A program made the position numbers and the translations under genes. A DNA stretch of 25,481 nt from an uncultured Bacilli bacterium. GTDB lineage: Bacteria; Bacillota_I; Bacilli_A; RF39; UBA660. The notes below the pieces were generated by a model, which saw nothing but the letters and a program-made list of their open reading frames with translations, was not told the DNA's origin and did not search any database. This document shows, one piece after another, positions 1 through 8,884 of this stretch. Each line of letters opens with the position of its first letter. Position 1 is the stretch's first letter. Location of the stretch: contig CANQSC010000008.1 of assembly GCA_947626445.1 (NCBI GenBank), forward strand, positions 1 to 25,481, in the 5' to 3' direction.

Positions 1-10
1 AAAATTAACT

Positions 11-39
11 AAAAAAGCTTTTAAATACTGGCTTTTTTT
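11..39 (+). terminator. Terminator-like hairpin of an upstream gene
   Basis: AAAAAAGC (11-18) pairs with GCTTTTTT (31-38) around a 12-base loop, ending in a run of seven T. It looks like a weak, AT-rich intrinsic terminator for a gene to the left of the window. The stem has only two G-C pairs, so confidence is moderate. Confidence 0.5.
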
Positions 40-40
40 A

Positions 41-72
41 AAAATGTACACATAACTAAAATGTACACATAA
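41..72 (+). repeat. Two 15-bp direct repeats in the promoter region of the giant surface gene
   Basis: AAAATGTACACATAA occurs exactly at 41-55 and again at 58-72, a 17-bp period, each copy with a palindromic TGTACA core. The second copy ends two bases before a TATAAT box (75-80), so the pair covers the place where a -35 element would sit. No good -35 hexamer is visible. This arrangement suggests a regulator binding site, either an activator replacing the -35 or a repressor. Confidence 0.6.
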
Positions 73-74
73 GG

Positions 75-80
75 TATAAT
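75..80 (+). promoter_or_regulatory. -10 box (TATAAT) for the giant surface protein gene
   Basis: Perfect TATAAT at 75-80, about 38 bases before the preferred start codon at 118. The matching -35 region (around 52-57) is poor and lies within the direct repeats, so transcription may depend on a factor bound there. Confidence 0.5.
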
Positions 81-117
81 GTTAATATATATGTAAAGAT
101 AGAAGGTGTCTTTATAT

Positions 118-3100
118 ATGGAAAAGAAAAGAATAGTAAGAAATATAACATTAGTAGTAATAACAGCATTAATAGTAAGTTTAACAGTAACATTTGCATT
201 TTGGAAAAAAGATGTAGACCAAGAGGATAGTAATTTTGTAAAAAGTTTATGTATGGATGTAAGTATCATAAATGAAGAAGATGATATCATATTAGAAAAT
301 GCCTATCCTATAAGTGATGAAGATGGACTAAGTTTAAAACCATATAAATTTACAATAAAAAATAATTGTGAAACAACAGCAAAATATAATATAAATTTTG
401 AATTATTAAATAGTACAACCTTAAGTGATAAATATGTAGCAATAAGTTTAAATGGAGAAAAGAAAGGTATTTTAAATGAACTAGAAAAAACAAATACAAC
501 AATAGATAATGCATTAAGTAGTGAATCAGGCTATAGCCTAGAAGAAGGAACATTAGATGGTGGCGAAGAAAAAAGCTATGAACTAAGAATATGGATGGAT
601 AAAAGTGTAACAGCAGAAGACACTGATTCAATGAATAAAACCTTGGAAGGAAAAATAACTTTAATAGCAGATTATCTTCCTCAAATAGAAATAAATAATA
701 CTTTAACAGAATGGGGACTTACAGATACTATAAAAATACATGGATATAGTAGATATCATAAAATAATAGCCTATAGTATAAGTGAAGAAAAAGAAGAATA
801 TAATTGGCAAGATATTGAAGAAAAAAAAGAAATAAATATTGAAGAAGAAGTAAATCATAATGGAACATATTATGTAAGTATCAAAGATGAAGTAGGAAGT
901 ATAACAACGAAAGAAATAACAGTAGATAAAGTAGATAATGTCTTACCAGAAATAATAGAACTACAAGTAACAAATGGTTGGATGACAAGTAAAGAGATAA
1001 GTGTAAGAACAATAGATAAAGAAAGTGGAATAGTAGCTTATCAAATAACCAAGAGTTTTGAACCAGAAAAAGAGTGGAATGAAATAGAAGCAACAACCGA
1101 AGAACAAACATTTACCAAAGAAATAAGTGAAAATGGCGAATGGTATGTACATATTAAAGATAAAGTAGGAAATATAAAAACAGATAGTATCAATGTCGAT
1201 AATATAGATACAGAAGGTCCAACAATAACAATTGAAAATAACTATAATGATATATGGACCAAAGAAGATGTGAGTGTCGTATTAAATATAAGCGAAGATG
1301 GAAGTGGAATACAATATTGTGAAGAAAGTACAGATGATAGAGAATATACAAAAATCGAACAAGAAATAACAGAAAATAAATTAACTTTAACATATACAGG
1401 CGATCATAATGAAACAAGATATTATAGATGTTTTGATAAGGTTAAAAATGAAAGTAATAAAGAAAATACAACCTTAAAAATAGACCAAACCTTACCAACA
1501 ATCGAAAAAGTAGAAAAAGATGAGAATGGTTACACAAATGGCAAAGTAAAAGTTACAATAACAGCAAATGATGATGTTGGGTTAGATGCAAATCCATTTA
1601 CCTTTGATGGAGAAGTATGGGAAGAATCTAATGAAAAAGAATACCAAAAAAATGATGAAAACATCATCATTAAAGTAAAAGATCATGTAGGAAATATAGC
1701 AACATATGAAGGAGAAATAAAAGTAGATAATATAGATAGTGAAGGACCAGTATTAAGTATTGAAAATGATTATGATAATGTATGGACTAAAGAAGATGTA
1801 AATGTCAAATTACATTTAAGTGATAATTTAAGTGGAATAGATTATTGTGAAGAGTCAACTAATGATGAACAATACAAAAGAATAAATGAAGAAATAATAG
1901 ATAATACAATAACATTAGATTATAATGAAGATAAAAATGAAGTAAGATATTTTAAATGTTATGATGAAGTAGGTAATGTTAGTAATAAAGAATTTACAAC
2001 CCTAAAAATAGATAAAACAAATCCAACAATTGAAAGTGTAACAAAAAGTATAGATACTATGACCAATCAAAGTGTAACAGTAACAATAAAAGCAAGTGAT
2101 GATGTCGAATTAGATAGTAAACCATATAGCTTTGATGGAGGAGAAAGTTGGATAGCAGAAAATCAAAAAGAATATCAATATAATGATACAAATATAAACA
2201 TTCAAGTAAAAGATCATGTCGGAAATATCACAACATATGATAAAGAAATAAAAGTAGATAATATAGATAAACAAGGACCAACAATAAGTAAAGTAGAAAA
2301 AACACCACAAAGTTGGACAAACACATCAGTAACAATAAGAGTAACAGCAAGTGACGATATAAAGCTTGCTAAAGAAGCATATAGTTTTGATGATGGCTTA
2401 CATTATCAAGAAAGTAATGAAATAACATATGAAAATAATAAAAGTGGAATCAAAATCAAAGTTAAAGATGATGTAGGAAATGAGACAAGATATACTGAAG
2501 AAATAAATATCACGAATATAGATCATACTGATCCAAGTATAAGCGGTGTAAGTAAAAGTAATAGTAATTGGACAAGTGGAAGTGTAACTCTAACAATCGA
2601 AGGAGCTGAAGACTTAGGAGGAAGTGGCCTACATGATAAAGATAGATATAGTTTTGATAATGGAACAACTTGGCAATTAGGAAACTCAAAAGAATATTTA
2701 GTCAATGAAAGTAATATTGTAATCAAAGTCCAAGATAATGCAGGAAATATCTATACCTATCCAACAGTTCAAAGTATCACCAATATCGATACAGATGGAC
2801 CAGATATCAAAAGTATGAATGTCAGTAGTGAATGGGAACAAACAAATGAAATAAGTACCACCGTAATAGATAAAGATAGTGGAATAGCAGGATATGAATA
2901 TAGTACAAGTGAAACAATAAATAATAATAATTTAACAAAACAAAATAATTTAAAAGAAGAACAAACATATAAAAAAAGTGTCGATGTAAATACTAAATGG
3001 TATATTCATGTTAAAGATCAAGTAGGAAATGTAAGTAGTAGAAATATCACAGTAGAAAAAGTAGATAAGGATGCTCCAACAATAGAAGTAGTAAATGATA

Positions 3101-5811
3101 AAACAAGTTGGACAAATGAAGATGTAACAGTCAAAATAAATATAAGTAATATATCAAGTGGAAGTGCTTTTGACTATTGTGAAGAATCAACAAATGATAA
3201 TGACTATACAAGAATGACAGAAAGTTTAAGTAACAATACAATATCAAAAACCTATACAGGAAACCATAATGAAACAAGATATTATAGATGTTATGATAAA
3301 GCAAAGAATAGAAGTTTAACAAAAAGTACAACCTTAAAAATAGATCAAGAATTACCAAGTATAACAGGAGTAAAAAAGAGTAACAGCAGTTGGACGAATC
3401 AAAGTGTAACATTAACAATCGAAGGAGCAGGAGATACAGGAGGAAGTAGTCTACATAGTACATCAGCCTATAGTTTTAATAATGGAGTAGATTGGCAATC
3501 AAGCCCAACAAAAGAATATTCAGCAAATGAAAGTAATATCACAATTAAGGTAAGAGACAATGCCGGGAATATATATACTTATCCAACCAAACAAGAAATA
3601 ACCAACATTGAAAAAGAACCACCAAGTATCACAGGAGTTAAGAAAAGTAGTAGTGCATGGACCAATGGAAAGGTATCATTAACAATCGAAGGAGCAAAAG
3701 ACACAGGAGGAAGTGGCTTACATAGTACAGCAGCCTATAGTTTTAATAATGGAACCGATTGGCAAGCAAGTGCCACAAAGGAATACTCCGCAAATGAAAG
3801 TAACATCACAATTAAAGTAAGAGATAATGCCGGGAATATATATACTTATCCAACAAAACAAGAAATCACAAACATTGAAAAAGAATTACCAAGCATAACA
3901 GGTGTAAAGAAAAGCATAAGTGCTTGGACAAATGGAAAAGTATCATTAACAATTGAAGGAGCAAAAGATACAGGAGGAAGTGGCTTACATAGTACAGCAG
4001 CCTATAGTTTTAATAATGGAACCGATTGGCAAGCAAGTGCAACGAAAGAATACTCAGCAAACGAAAGTAACATTACAATCAAGGTAAGAGATAATGCCGG
4101 TAATATATATACTTATCCAACCAAACAAGAAATAACCAACATTGAAAAAGAACCACCAAGCATAACAGGAGTAAAGAAAAGCACAAGTGCATGGACAAAT
4201 GGAAAAGTATCATTAACAATTGAAGGAGCAAAAGATACAGGAGGAAGTGGCTTACATAGTACAGCAGCCTATAGTTTTAATAATGGAACCGATTGGCAAG
4301 CAAGTGCAACAAAAGAATATTCAGCAAACGAAAGTAATATCACAATAAAGGTAAGAGATAATGCAGGTAATATATATACTTATCCAACAAAACAAGAAAT
4401 AACCAACATTGAAAAAGAATTACCAAGTATAACAGGTGTAAGTAAAAGTACTGATGGTTGGACAAAAGATAATGTAACCTTAACAATCAATGGAGCAACA
4501 GATACAGGAGGAAGTGGTTTACATGATACAGCCGCCTATAGTTTTAATAATGGAACAGATTGGCAAGCAAGTAATAAAAAAGAATACTCAGCAAATGAAA
4601 GTAATATCATAATAAAAGTAAGAGATAATGCTGGAAATATCTATACCTATCCAACAGCTCAAAGTATAACCAATATAGATAAAGAACCACCAAGTGTACC
4701 AACTGTAGATTTAAATGGCTATACAAGTGGAAATATATCATATGAAGATATTCAAATAACTTTAACATCAACAGATAATCAAAGTGTATCATATTATGAA
4801 TATTCAACTGATATGAGTAGTGGAATAGTAGTGCCAAATAATCCATGGACCATAAGTGATGAATTAAATGCTACATATTACTTTAGAGCAGTAGACCATG
4901 TCGGAAATCCAAGTGGATGGACAGGTGCATATACAATAATAAGAAGATATCAATATCTTAATGCTTTAATAAAATCATTACCATTAGTAACAAGCGGAAA
5001 TGGATTATATAAAGTAGAACATAGTGATTCAAATATTGGTTGGGGTGGAACAGAATATCGATATGCTGGAGAAAAAGTCAGTAATTATGTAAGATTTAAT
5101 AATGAAATGTGGCGAATAATAGGTTTAGTAAATGCAGATGGTGGATCTACGCAATTAGTAAAAATAATAAGATCAGCCTCAATTGGTGGCTATGTATGGA
5201 ATAGAGATGGTGTTAGGAATAATTGGAAAACTTCAAAATTAAAAGATATGTTAAATGGAATATATTATAAAAGTGGCACAGGTGAATGTTATAGTACTAG
5301 TCCAGTAAATACGAGCACATGTGACTTTAGTAAAAATGGTTTAAATGAAGACGCAAGAAAAATGGTATATAAAAAAAATTCCTGGCCTTTAGGAATCTAT
5401 GATAGGCTTTCATTATCAGCTAATGAAGCATATAATAAAGAACGAACCAGCGATACATCATGGGCAACCGATATTGATACAAATTATAATGGAATAGGCT
5501 TAATGTATGCAAGTGATTATGGCTATGCCGTAGGAGGAGAAGTAAGAAATACATGTTTAGGAAAAAGTATGGGTTTATATAGTTCTTATAATTGCGCAGC
5601 AAATGATTGGTTAACACCAAAAAGTGGTTCGTGGACTATTTCATCATATCAAATAAATACCGATGATGTAATTTTAATTGATCGTTCTGGTAATATGAAA
5701 GCAGAAAGACTTGAAAACGCTAGAAGTGTTTGGCCTACTTTATATTTGAGTCCTGGTATAAAAGTTACAGGTGGAAAAGGAAGTTCTAGTTCGCCATATA
5801 CCTTAAAATAA
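118..5811 (+). CDS. Giant exported Ig-repeat protein with SipW/TasA-like N terminus and DUF6273-like C terminus
   Basis: About 1,897 residues. An open frame begins at GTG 106, but that codon lies inside the Shine-Dalgarno AGAAGG (101-106), so I choose ATG 118, 11 bases downstream of it. The N terminus has basic residues, a membrane segment (about 8-27) and then FAFWKKD, as in SipW-type signals of TasA/camelysin-like proteins. Residues about 40-185 look like a beta-rich domain. Residues about 189-1611 hold about 16 Ig-like repeats, each typically with a W, an aromatic strand, VKDxVGN or RDNAGN, and a D-rich linker. Five of 89 residues are in exact tandem (1076-1520), with a sixth of the same type at 802-890. 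Three repeats (the 3rd, 5th and 10th) carry paired cysteines. Residues about 1631-1897 (NYVRF, MWRIIG, WPTLYL, SPYTL) resemble DUF6273. There is no C-terminal sorting motif. Likely a surface adhesin or stalk; function is inferred. Confidence 0.85.
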   Translation: MEKKRIVRNITLVVITALIVSLTVTFAFWKKDVDQEDSNFVKSLCMDVSIINEEDDIILENAYPISDEDGLSLKPYKFTIKNNCETTAKYNINFELLNSTTLSDKYVAISLNGEKKGILNELEKTNTTIDNALSSESGYSLEEGTLDGGEEKSYELRIWMDKSVTAEDTDSMNKTLEGKITLIADYLPQIEINNTLTEWGLTDTIKIHGYSRYHKIIAYSISEEKEEYNWQDIEEKKEINIEEEVNHNGTYYVSIKDEVGSITTKEITVDKVDNVLPEIIELQVTNGWMTSKEISVRTIDKESGIVAYQITKSFEPEKEWNEIEATTEEQTFTKEISENGEWYVHIKDKVGNIKTDSINVDNIDTEGPTITIENNYNDIWTKEDVSVVLNISEDGSGIQYCEESTDDREYTKIEQEITENKLTLTYTGDHNETRYYRCFDKVKNESNKENTTLKIDQTLPTIEKVEKDENGYTNGKVKVTITANDDVGLDANPFTFDGEVWEESNEKEYQKNDENIIIKVKDHVGNIATYEGEIKVDNIDSEGPVLSIENDYDNVWTKEDVNVKLHLSDNLSGIDYCEESTNDEQYKRINEEIIDNTITLDYNEDKNEVRYFKCYDEVGNVSNKEFTTLKIDKTNPTIESVTKSIDTMTNQSVTVTIKASDDVELDSKPYSFDGGESWIAENQKEYQYNDTNINIQVKDHVGNITTYDKEIKVDNIDKQGPTISKVEKTPQSWTNTSVTIRVTASDDIKLAKEAYSFDDGLHYQESNEITYENNKSGIKIKVKDDVGNETRYTEEINITNIDHTDPSISGVSKSNSNWTSGSVTLTIEGAEDLGGSGLHDKDRYSFDNGTTWQLGNSKEYLVNESNIVIKVQDNAGNIYTYPTVQSITNIDTDGPDIKSMNVSSEWEQTNEISTTVIDKDSGIAGYEYSTSETINNNNLTKQNNLKEEQTYKKSVDVNTKWYIHVKDQVGNVSSRNITVEKVDKDAPTIEVVNDKTSWTNEDVTVKINISNISSGSAFDYCEESTNDNDYTRMTESLSNNTISKTYTGNHNETRYYRCYDKAKNRSLTKSTTLKIDQELPSITGVKKSNSSWTNQSVTLTIEGAGDTGGSSLHSTSAYSFNNGVDWQSSPTKEYSANESNITIKVRDNAGNIYTYPTKQEITNIEKEPPSITGVKKSSSAWTNGKVSLTIEGAKDTGGSGLHSTAAYSFNNGTDWQASATKEYSANESNITIKVRDNAGNIYTYPTKQEITNIEKELPSITGVKKSISAWTNGKVSLTIEGAKDTGGSGLHSTAAYSFNNGTDWQASATKEYSANESNITIKVRDNAGNIYTYPTKQEITNIEKEPPSITGVKKSTSAWTNGKVSLTIEGAKDTGGSGLHSTAAYSFNNGTDWQASATKEYSANESNITIKVRDNAGNIYTYPTKQEITNIEKELPSITGVSKSTDGWTKDNVTLTINGATDTGGSGLHDTAAYSFNNGTDWQASNKKEYSANESNIIIKVRDNAGNIYTYPTAQSITNIDKEPPSVPTVDLNGYTSGNISYEDIQITLTSTDNQSVSYYEYSTDMSSGIVVPNNPWTISDELNATYYFRAVDHVGNPSGWTGAYTIIRRYQYLNALIKSLPLVTSGNGLYKVEHSDSNIGWGGTEYRYAGEKVSNYVRFNNEMWRIIGLVNADGGSTQLVKIIRSASIGGYVWNRDGVRNNWKTSKLKDMLNGIYYKSGTGECYSTSPVNTSTCDFSKNGLNEDARKMVYKKNSWPLGIYDRLSLSANEAYNKERTSDTSWATDIDTNYNGIGLMYASDYGYAVGGEVRNTCLGKSMGLYSSYNCAANDWLTPKSGSWTISSYQINTDDVILIDRSGNMKAERLENARSVWPTLYLSPGIKVTGGKGSSSSPYTLK
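2521..2787 (+). repeat. Isolated diverged copy of the 267-bp Ig-like repeat
   Basis: This 89-codon unit has the same length and layout as the tandem block further on (SISGVSKS, GGSGLH, YSFDNGTTW, DNAGNIYTYPT) but is clearly diverged. It sits between Ig-like units of other subtypes, which suggests it is an older relative of the tandem array. Confidence 0.75.
3343..4677 (+). repeat. Five in-frame tandem repeats of exactly 267 bp (89 codons)
   Basis: Unit starts are 3343, 3610, 3877, 4144 and 4411, each 267 bp apart. The three middle units (3610-4410) encode proteins that differ at only two positions (a P/L in the linker and an S/I/T), yet differ at roughly twenty silent sites. About 67 bp in the middle of those units is identical at the DNA level. 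The linker alternates ELPS and EPPS from unit to unit. The block lies inside the giant surface gene, so copy-number change would keep the frame. Confidence 0.9.
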
Positions 5812-5813
5812 AT

Positions 5814-5846
5814 AAACTTTGTGAATATTTTTCATAAAGTTTTTTA
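5814..5846 (+). terminator. Intrinsic terminator after the giant surface gene
   Basis: AAACTTTGTGAA (5814-5825) pairs with TTCATAAAGTTT (5831-5842), 12 bp with one G-U, across a five-base loop, followed by T residues. It begins three bases after the stop codon. Confidence 0.75.
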
Positions 5847-5869
5847 TATATTGTAATTAAGTCAATTAT

Positions 5870-5897
5870 TTGCTTTTTGTAAATTTCATGTTAAGAT
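5870..5897 (+). promoter_or_regulatory. Promoter for priA (extended -10)
   Basis: TTGCTT at 5870-5875, a 16-bp spacer and TAAGAT at 5892-5897, preceded by TG one base earlier (extended -10). The predicted transcript start falls at about 5903-5905, almost on the first start codons of priA. Confidence 0.5.
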
Positions 5898-5907
5898 ATT
5901 AATAGTG

Positions 5908-8073
5908 ATGAATATGTATGCAGACGTCTTAGTAGAAATTAAAGCTAAACAAGTTGATAAAACTTTTACTTATTTAATACCAACTAATTTAAAAGATAAA
6001 ATTAAAGTTGGGGTTTTAGTTGTGGTACCTTTTGGTAAAAAACAAGTAGAAGGTTATGTTTTAAATATTCATAATAAAAAAATAGATTTTGAAATTAAAG
6101 AAATAATTAATATTAAAAATGAAGAAAGAGTTTTAAATGAAGAATTAATTGAATTAGGATACTTTTTAAAAGAAGAAACTTTATGTAGTTTAAGTAATTG
6201 TATTTCATCGATGTTACCTAAAGCCTTAAAAGCTAAAAGTGGTAATGTTGTTAATAAAAAATATCTTAGTTATTTAGTATTAGTTAATAAAGATGGTAAA
6301 TTTAATGTTCAACAACAGAGAATTATTGATTTATTTAAAAATAATAATGAAATTTTAAAAAAAGAAGCTTATTTAATTAGTGAAAGTGCTACTAAAACAT
6401 TAATTAAAAAGGGAAATATTAAAGAAATTAAAAAAGAAGAGTATCGCTATAATTTAAGGGTTGATGAGTTAGATAAACCTAAAAAATTAAATTTAGAACA
6501 ACAAAATGCTGTAGATAAAATAAGTAGTTATTTTAATACATCTAAAACTATTTTATTACATGGGGTTACCGGTTCAGGTAAAACAGAAATTTATATGAAC
6601 TTAATTGAAAAAGTTTTAAAAGAAAAGAAAACAGCTTTAGTATTAGTTCCCGAAATAAGTCTTACTCCTCAATTAATATTACGTTTTAATAAAAGATTTC
6701 CTAAATTGATTGCGGTTTTACATAGTCATTTATCTGATGGAGAACGTTTTGATGAATGGCGTAAGATTGAAAAAGGGGAATGTCAAATTGTAATTGGGGC
6801 TAGAAGTGCTGTTTTTGCGCCCTTAAAAAATATTGGGATTATTATTTTGGATGAAGAACATTCTGATTCTTATAAACAAGAAAATAATCCTAAGTATCAT
6901 GCTAGAAAAGTTGCCATTAAAAGAAGTCTTTATCATAATTGTCCAGTTATACTTGGAAGTGCAACTCCATCACTTGATTCAATGGCAAGAGCCCTAAAAA
7001 AACGATATGAATATATCTCAATAAATAAGAGAGCTAGTGGGGCAGATTTACCAAATATTTCTTTAGTAGATATGAGTGAAGAAGCTAAAGCTCGTCATAA
7101 TATTTTAAGTAGAGAATTAGAATATAAAATAATTGAAAGATTAAATAAAAAAGAACAAATTGTTTTGTTATTAAATAGACGAGGTCATTCAACTATTATT
7201 ACTTGTGCTAATTGTGGATTTACTTATCGTTGCCCTTATTGTGATATAACTCTAACATATCATAAAACTAATAAACATTTGCGTTGTCATTATTGTGGTT
7301 ATACTAAATATGTGGATGATGTATGTCCAAGTTGTCATGAAAAATCTTTAAATTATTATGGACTTGGTACCGAAAAATTAGAAGAGTATTTAAAAGAAGT
7401 ATTTCCAACTGCTAAAATAGTTAGAATGGACGCCGATAGTACAACAAATAAAGGATTTTATGAAAAAATCATTAATGATTTTCAAGAGGGAAAATATGAT
7501 ATTTTACTAGGAACCCAAATGGTTAGTAAAGGACTTGATTTTCCTAAAGTTAGTTTAGTTGGAATAATTAATGCTGATGCATCACTTAATATTCCTGAAT
7601 ATAAAAGTAATGAAAGAAGTTTTGCTCTTTTAACGCAAGCAAGTGGAAGAGCAGGACGTTCTAATATTAAGGGTGAAGTAATTATTCAAACCTATAATAT
7701 TATGCATCCGATCTTAAAATGTGTTTTAAATCATAATTATCAAGCTTATTTTAATTATGAAATGAAAATTAGAAAAACCCTAAAATATCCTCCCTATTAT
7801 TTTTTAGTGCAAATAAAACTTAAAAGTCGGGATTTTAATTTAGTTAGTAATGAAATTAAAAAAGTTAAAAATTATTTAGAAAATAATATTAGTAAAGATA
7901 GTATTGTTTTAGGACCATCTCCTGCTAATCCTTTTTTAATAAATGGTATATATAATTATGAAATATTAGTAAAATATCGAATAGATGATAAATTAATTAA
8001 TACTTTAAAAGAATTAGATAAAATATATACTATTATGCCTAAAATAAGCTTAGATATTGACTTATCTTATTAA
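5908..8073 (+). CDS. priA: Primosomal protein N' (replication restart helicase PriA)
   Basis: PriA is a 3'-to-5' superfamily 2 helicase that recognises stalled forks and reloads the replicative helicase. Numbered from GTG 5905, the sequence shows the N-terminal 3'-DNA-binding domain (YADVLVEI, FTYLIP), Walker A GVTGSGKT (220-227), DEEH box (316-319) and a zinc-binding region with eight cysteines (434, 437, 443, 446, 461, 464, 474, 477). After these come YGLGTEKLEE, LLGTQMVSKGLDFP and QASGRAGR. All expected motifs are intact, and the length of about 720 residues is normal. GTG 5905, ATG 5908 and ATG 5914 are all possible starts, with no good Shine-Dalgarno before any of them. The predicted mRNA start is so close that translation may be leaderless. 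It is monocistronic with its own promoter; the next gene's promoter begins inside its 3' end. Confidence 0.96.
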   Translation: MNMYADVLVEIKAKQVDKTFTYLIPTNLKDKIKVGVLVVVPFGKKQVEGYVLNIHNKKIDFEIKEIINIKNEERVLNEELIELGYFLKEETLCSLSNCISSMLPKALKAKSGNVVNKKYLSYLVLVNKDGKFNVQQQRIIDLFKNNNEILKKEAYLISESATKTLIKKGNIKEIKKEEYRYNLRVDELDKPKKLNLEQQNAVDKISSYFNTSKTILLHGVTGSGKTEIYMNLIEKVLKEKKTALVLVPEISLTPQLILRFNKRFPKLIAVLHSHLSDGERFDEWRKIEKGECQIVIGARSAVFAPLKNIGIIILDEEHSDSYKQENNPKYHARKVAIKRSLYHNCPVILGSATPSLDSMARALKKRYEYISINKRASGADLPNISLVDMSEEAKARHNILSRELEYKIIERLNKKEQIVLLLNRRGHSTIITCANCGFTYRCPYCDITLTYHKTNKHLRCHYCGYTKYVDDVCPSCHEKSLNYYGLGTEKLEEYLKEVFPTAKIVRMDADSTTNKGFYEKIINDFQEGKYDILLGTQMVSKGLDFPKVSLVGIINADASLNIPEYKSNERSFALLTQASGRAGRSNIKGEVIIQTYNIMHPILKCVLNHNYQAYFNYEMKIRKTLKYPPYYFLVQIKLKSRDFNLVSNEIKKVKNYLENNISKDSIVLGPSPANPFLINGIYNYEILVKYRIDDKLINTLKELDKIYTIMPKISLDIDLSY

Positions 8074-8085
8074 TTGTAGTATAAT
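8057..8085 (+). promoter_or_regulatory. Strong promoter for the secreted acidic protein
   Basis: TTGACT (8057-8062), a 17-bp spacer and a perfect TATAAT (8080-8085). The -35 hexamer lies within the last codons of priA. Confidence 0.8.
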
Positions 8086-8111
8086 AGCAAACCATTGAAA
8101 GGGGATTATTT

Positions 8112-8861
8112 ATGGAAAAGAAAAAATTACTTAAAAATAAAAGAACTTTATTATTAGCTTTATCGTCTTCACTTATTATGTCTACACCTGTAAGTGCTAG
8201 TAGAGGAGAAGATATTGAAAATAAGTTAGATAGTATTTTTGGACCTTTTGTGGAAATAGATAATGCTATTAATGAAAAAATTGACAATATTTTTAATGAA
8301 GATACTTATGAAATAGCTAAAGATGAAGTAAGTGAAATTAAGGATAGTGCTCATGGTTATGCAGATAGTTTAATTGATTATAATCATGAAAATTTAGAGA
8401 TTGTTACTTTTGTGCCTAATGAAGATCCTAGTGAAGAAAGAAAGTATTTCTTTGTTAATTCTTTAGTGCCAGGATTACCTAAAATTTATTATTTAGATGA
8501 AGAAGGTAATGAAGTAAATCGTAAAAGTGATGATAAAAGATTTAAAGTTAAAGTTAAAGTTCATCATACAATAACAGAAGATGAAAGTGGTAGTAAATAT
8601 GCTTTTGAAGAAAAAACATATGAAGATTTAGTTACTGGTGAAGTTTGGACTAATACTGTAGCTTTATCAAAAGATGAACCATATTTAACAAATGCAAGTT
8701 CTTTAACTGAATTTGGAGTATTTGAAGATATTGCTGATGTTATTCCAGCTGATTTAGTTAAAAATGAATATAAGTTAGGTGAAGTTAAAGATTTAACTGA
8801 ATATATTAATAATTTAGATAATTCTTTAGCATTTGATGAAGAATTAAGTTTAACAAGATAA
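8112..8861 (+). CDS. Secreted acidic protein of unknown function
   Basis: A 249-residue protein with a clear Sec signal peptide: basic start (KKKLLKNKR), hydrophobic core at about 12-23 and a probable cleavage after VSA at residue 29. The Shine-Dalgarno AAAGGGGA lies just before ATG 8112. The mature part is hydrophilic, very acidic and has no cysteine. It starts with a possibly helical segment (about 32-90), then beta-like stretches (KYFFVNSLVPGLPKIYYLD, VKVKVHHTI). There is no membrane anchor, sorting motif or lipobox, so it may be released or bound non-covalently to the wall. I do not recognise the family. It forms a single-gene unit between a near-consensus promoter and a strong terminator, which suggests substantial expression. 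Confidence 0.85.
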   Translation: MEKKKLLKNKRTLLLALSSSLIMSTPVSASRGEDIENKLDSIFGPFVEIDNAINEKIDNIFNEDTYEIAKDEVSEIKDSAHGYADSLIDYNHENLEIVTFVPNEDPSEERKYFFVNSLVPGLPKIYYLDEEGNEVNRKSDDKRFKVKVKVHHTITEDESGSKYAFEEKTYEDLVTGEVWTNTVALSKDEPYLTNASSLTEFGVFEDIADVIPADLVKNEYKLGEVKDLTEYINNLDNSLAFDEELSLTR

Positions 8862-8884
8862 AAAAAGAGGTTAGCCTCTTTTTT
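8861..8884. terminator. Bidirectional terminator between convergent genes
   Basis: AAAAAAGAGG (8861-8870) pairs perfectly with CCTCTTTTTT (8875-8884) over a TTAG loop, giving a T-tract on both strands. It serves the secreted protein gene on the plus strand. It also overlaps the stop codon of the minus-strand hydrolase gene (8883-8885) and so can end that transcript too. Confidence 0.9.

Noticed and set aside
3343..4677. Regular repeats as a possible CRISPR array
   Set aside because: The period is 267 bp with no unique spacers, and the repeats translate in frame as 89-residue Ig-like modules.
350..4846. Several long minus-strand open frames inside the giant gene
   Set aside because: They are low-complexity Leu/Tyr/His-rich translations opposite an A-rich coding strand, without Shine-Dalgarno sites or recognisable domains. 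They are shadows of the real gene.
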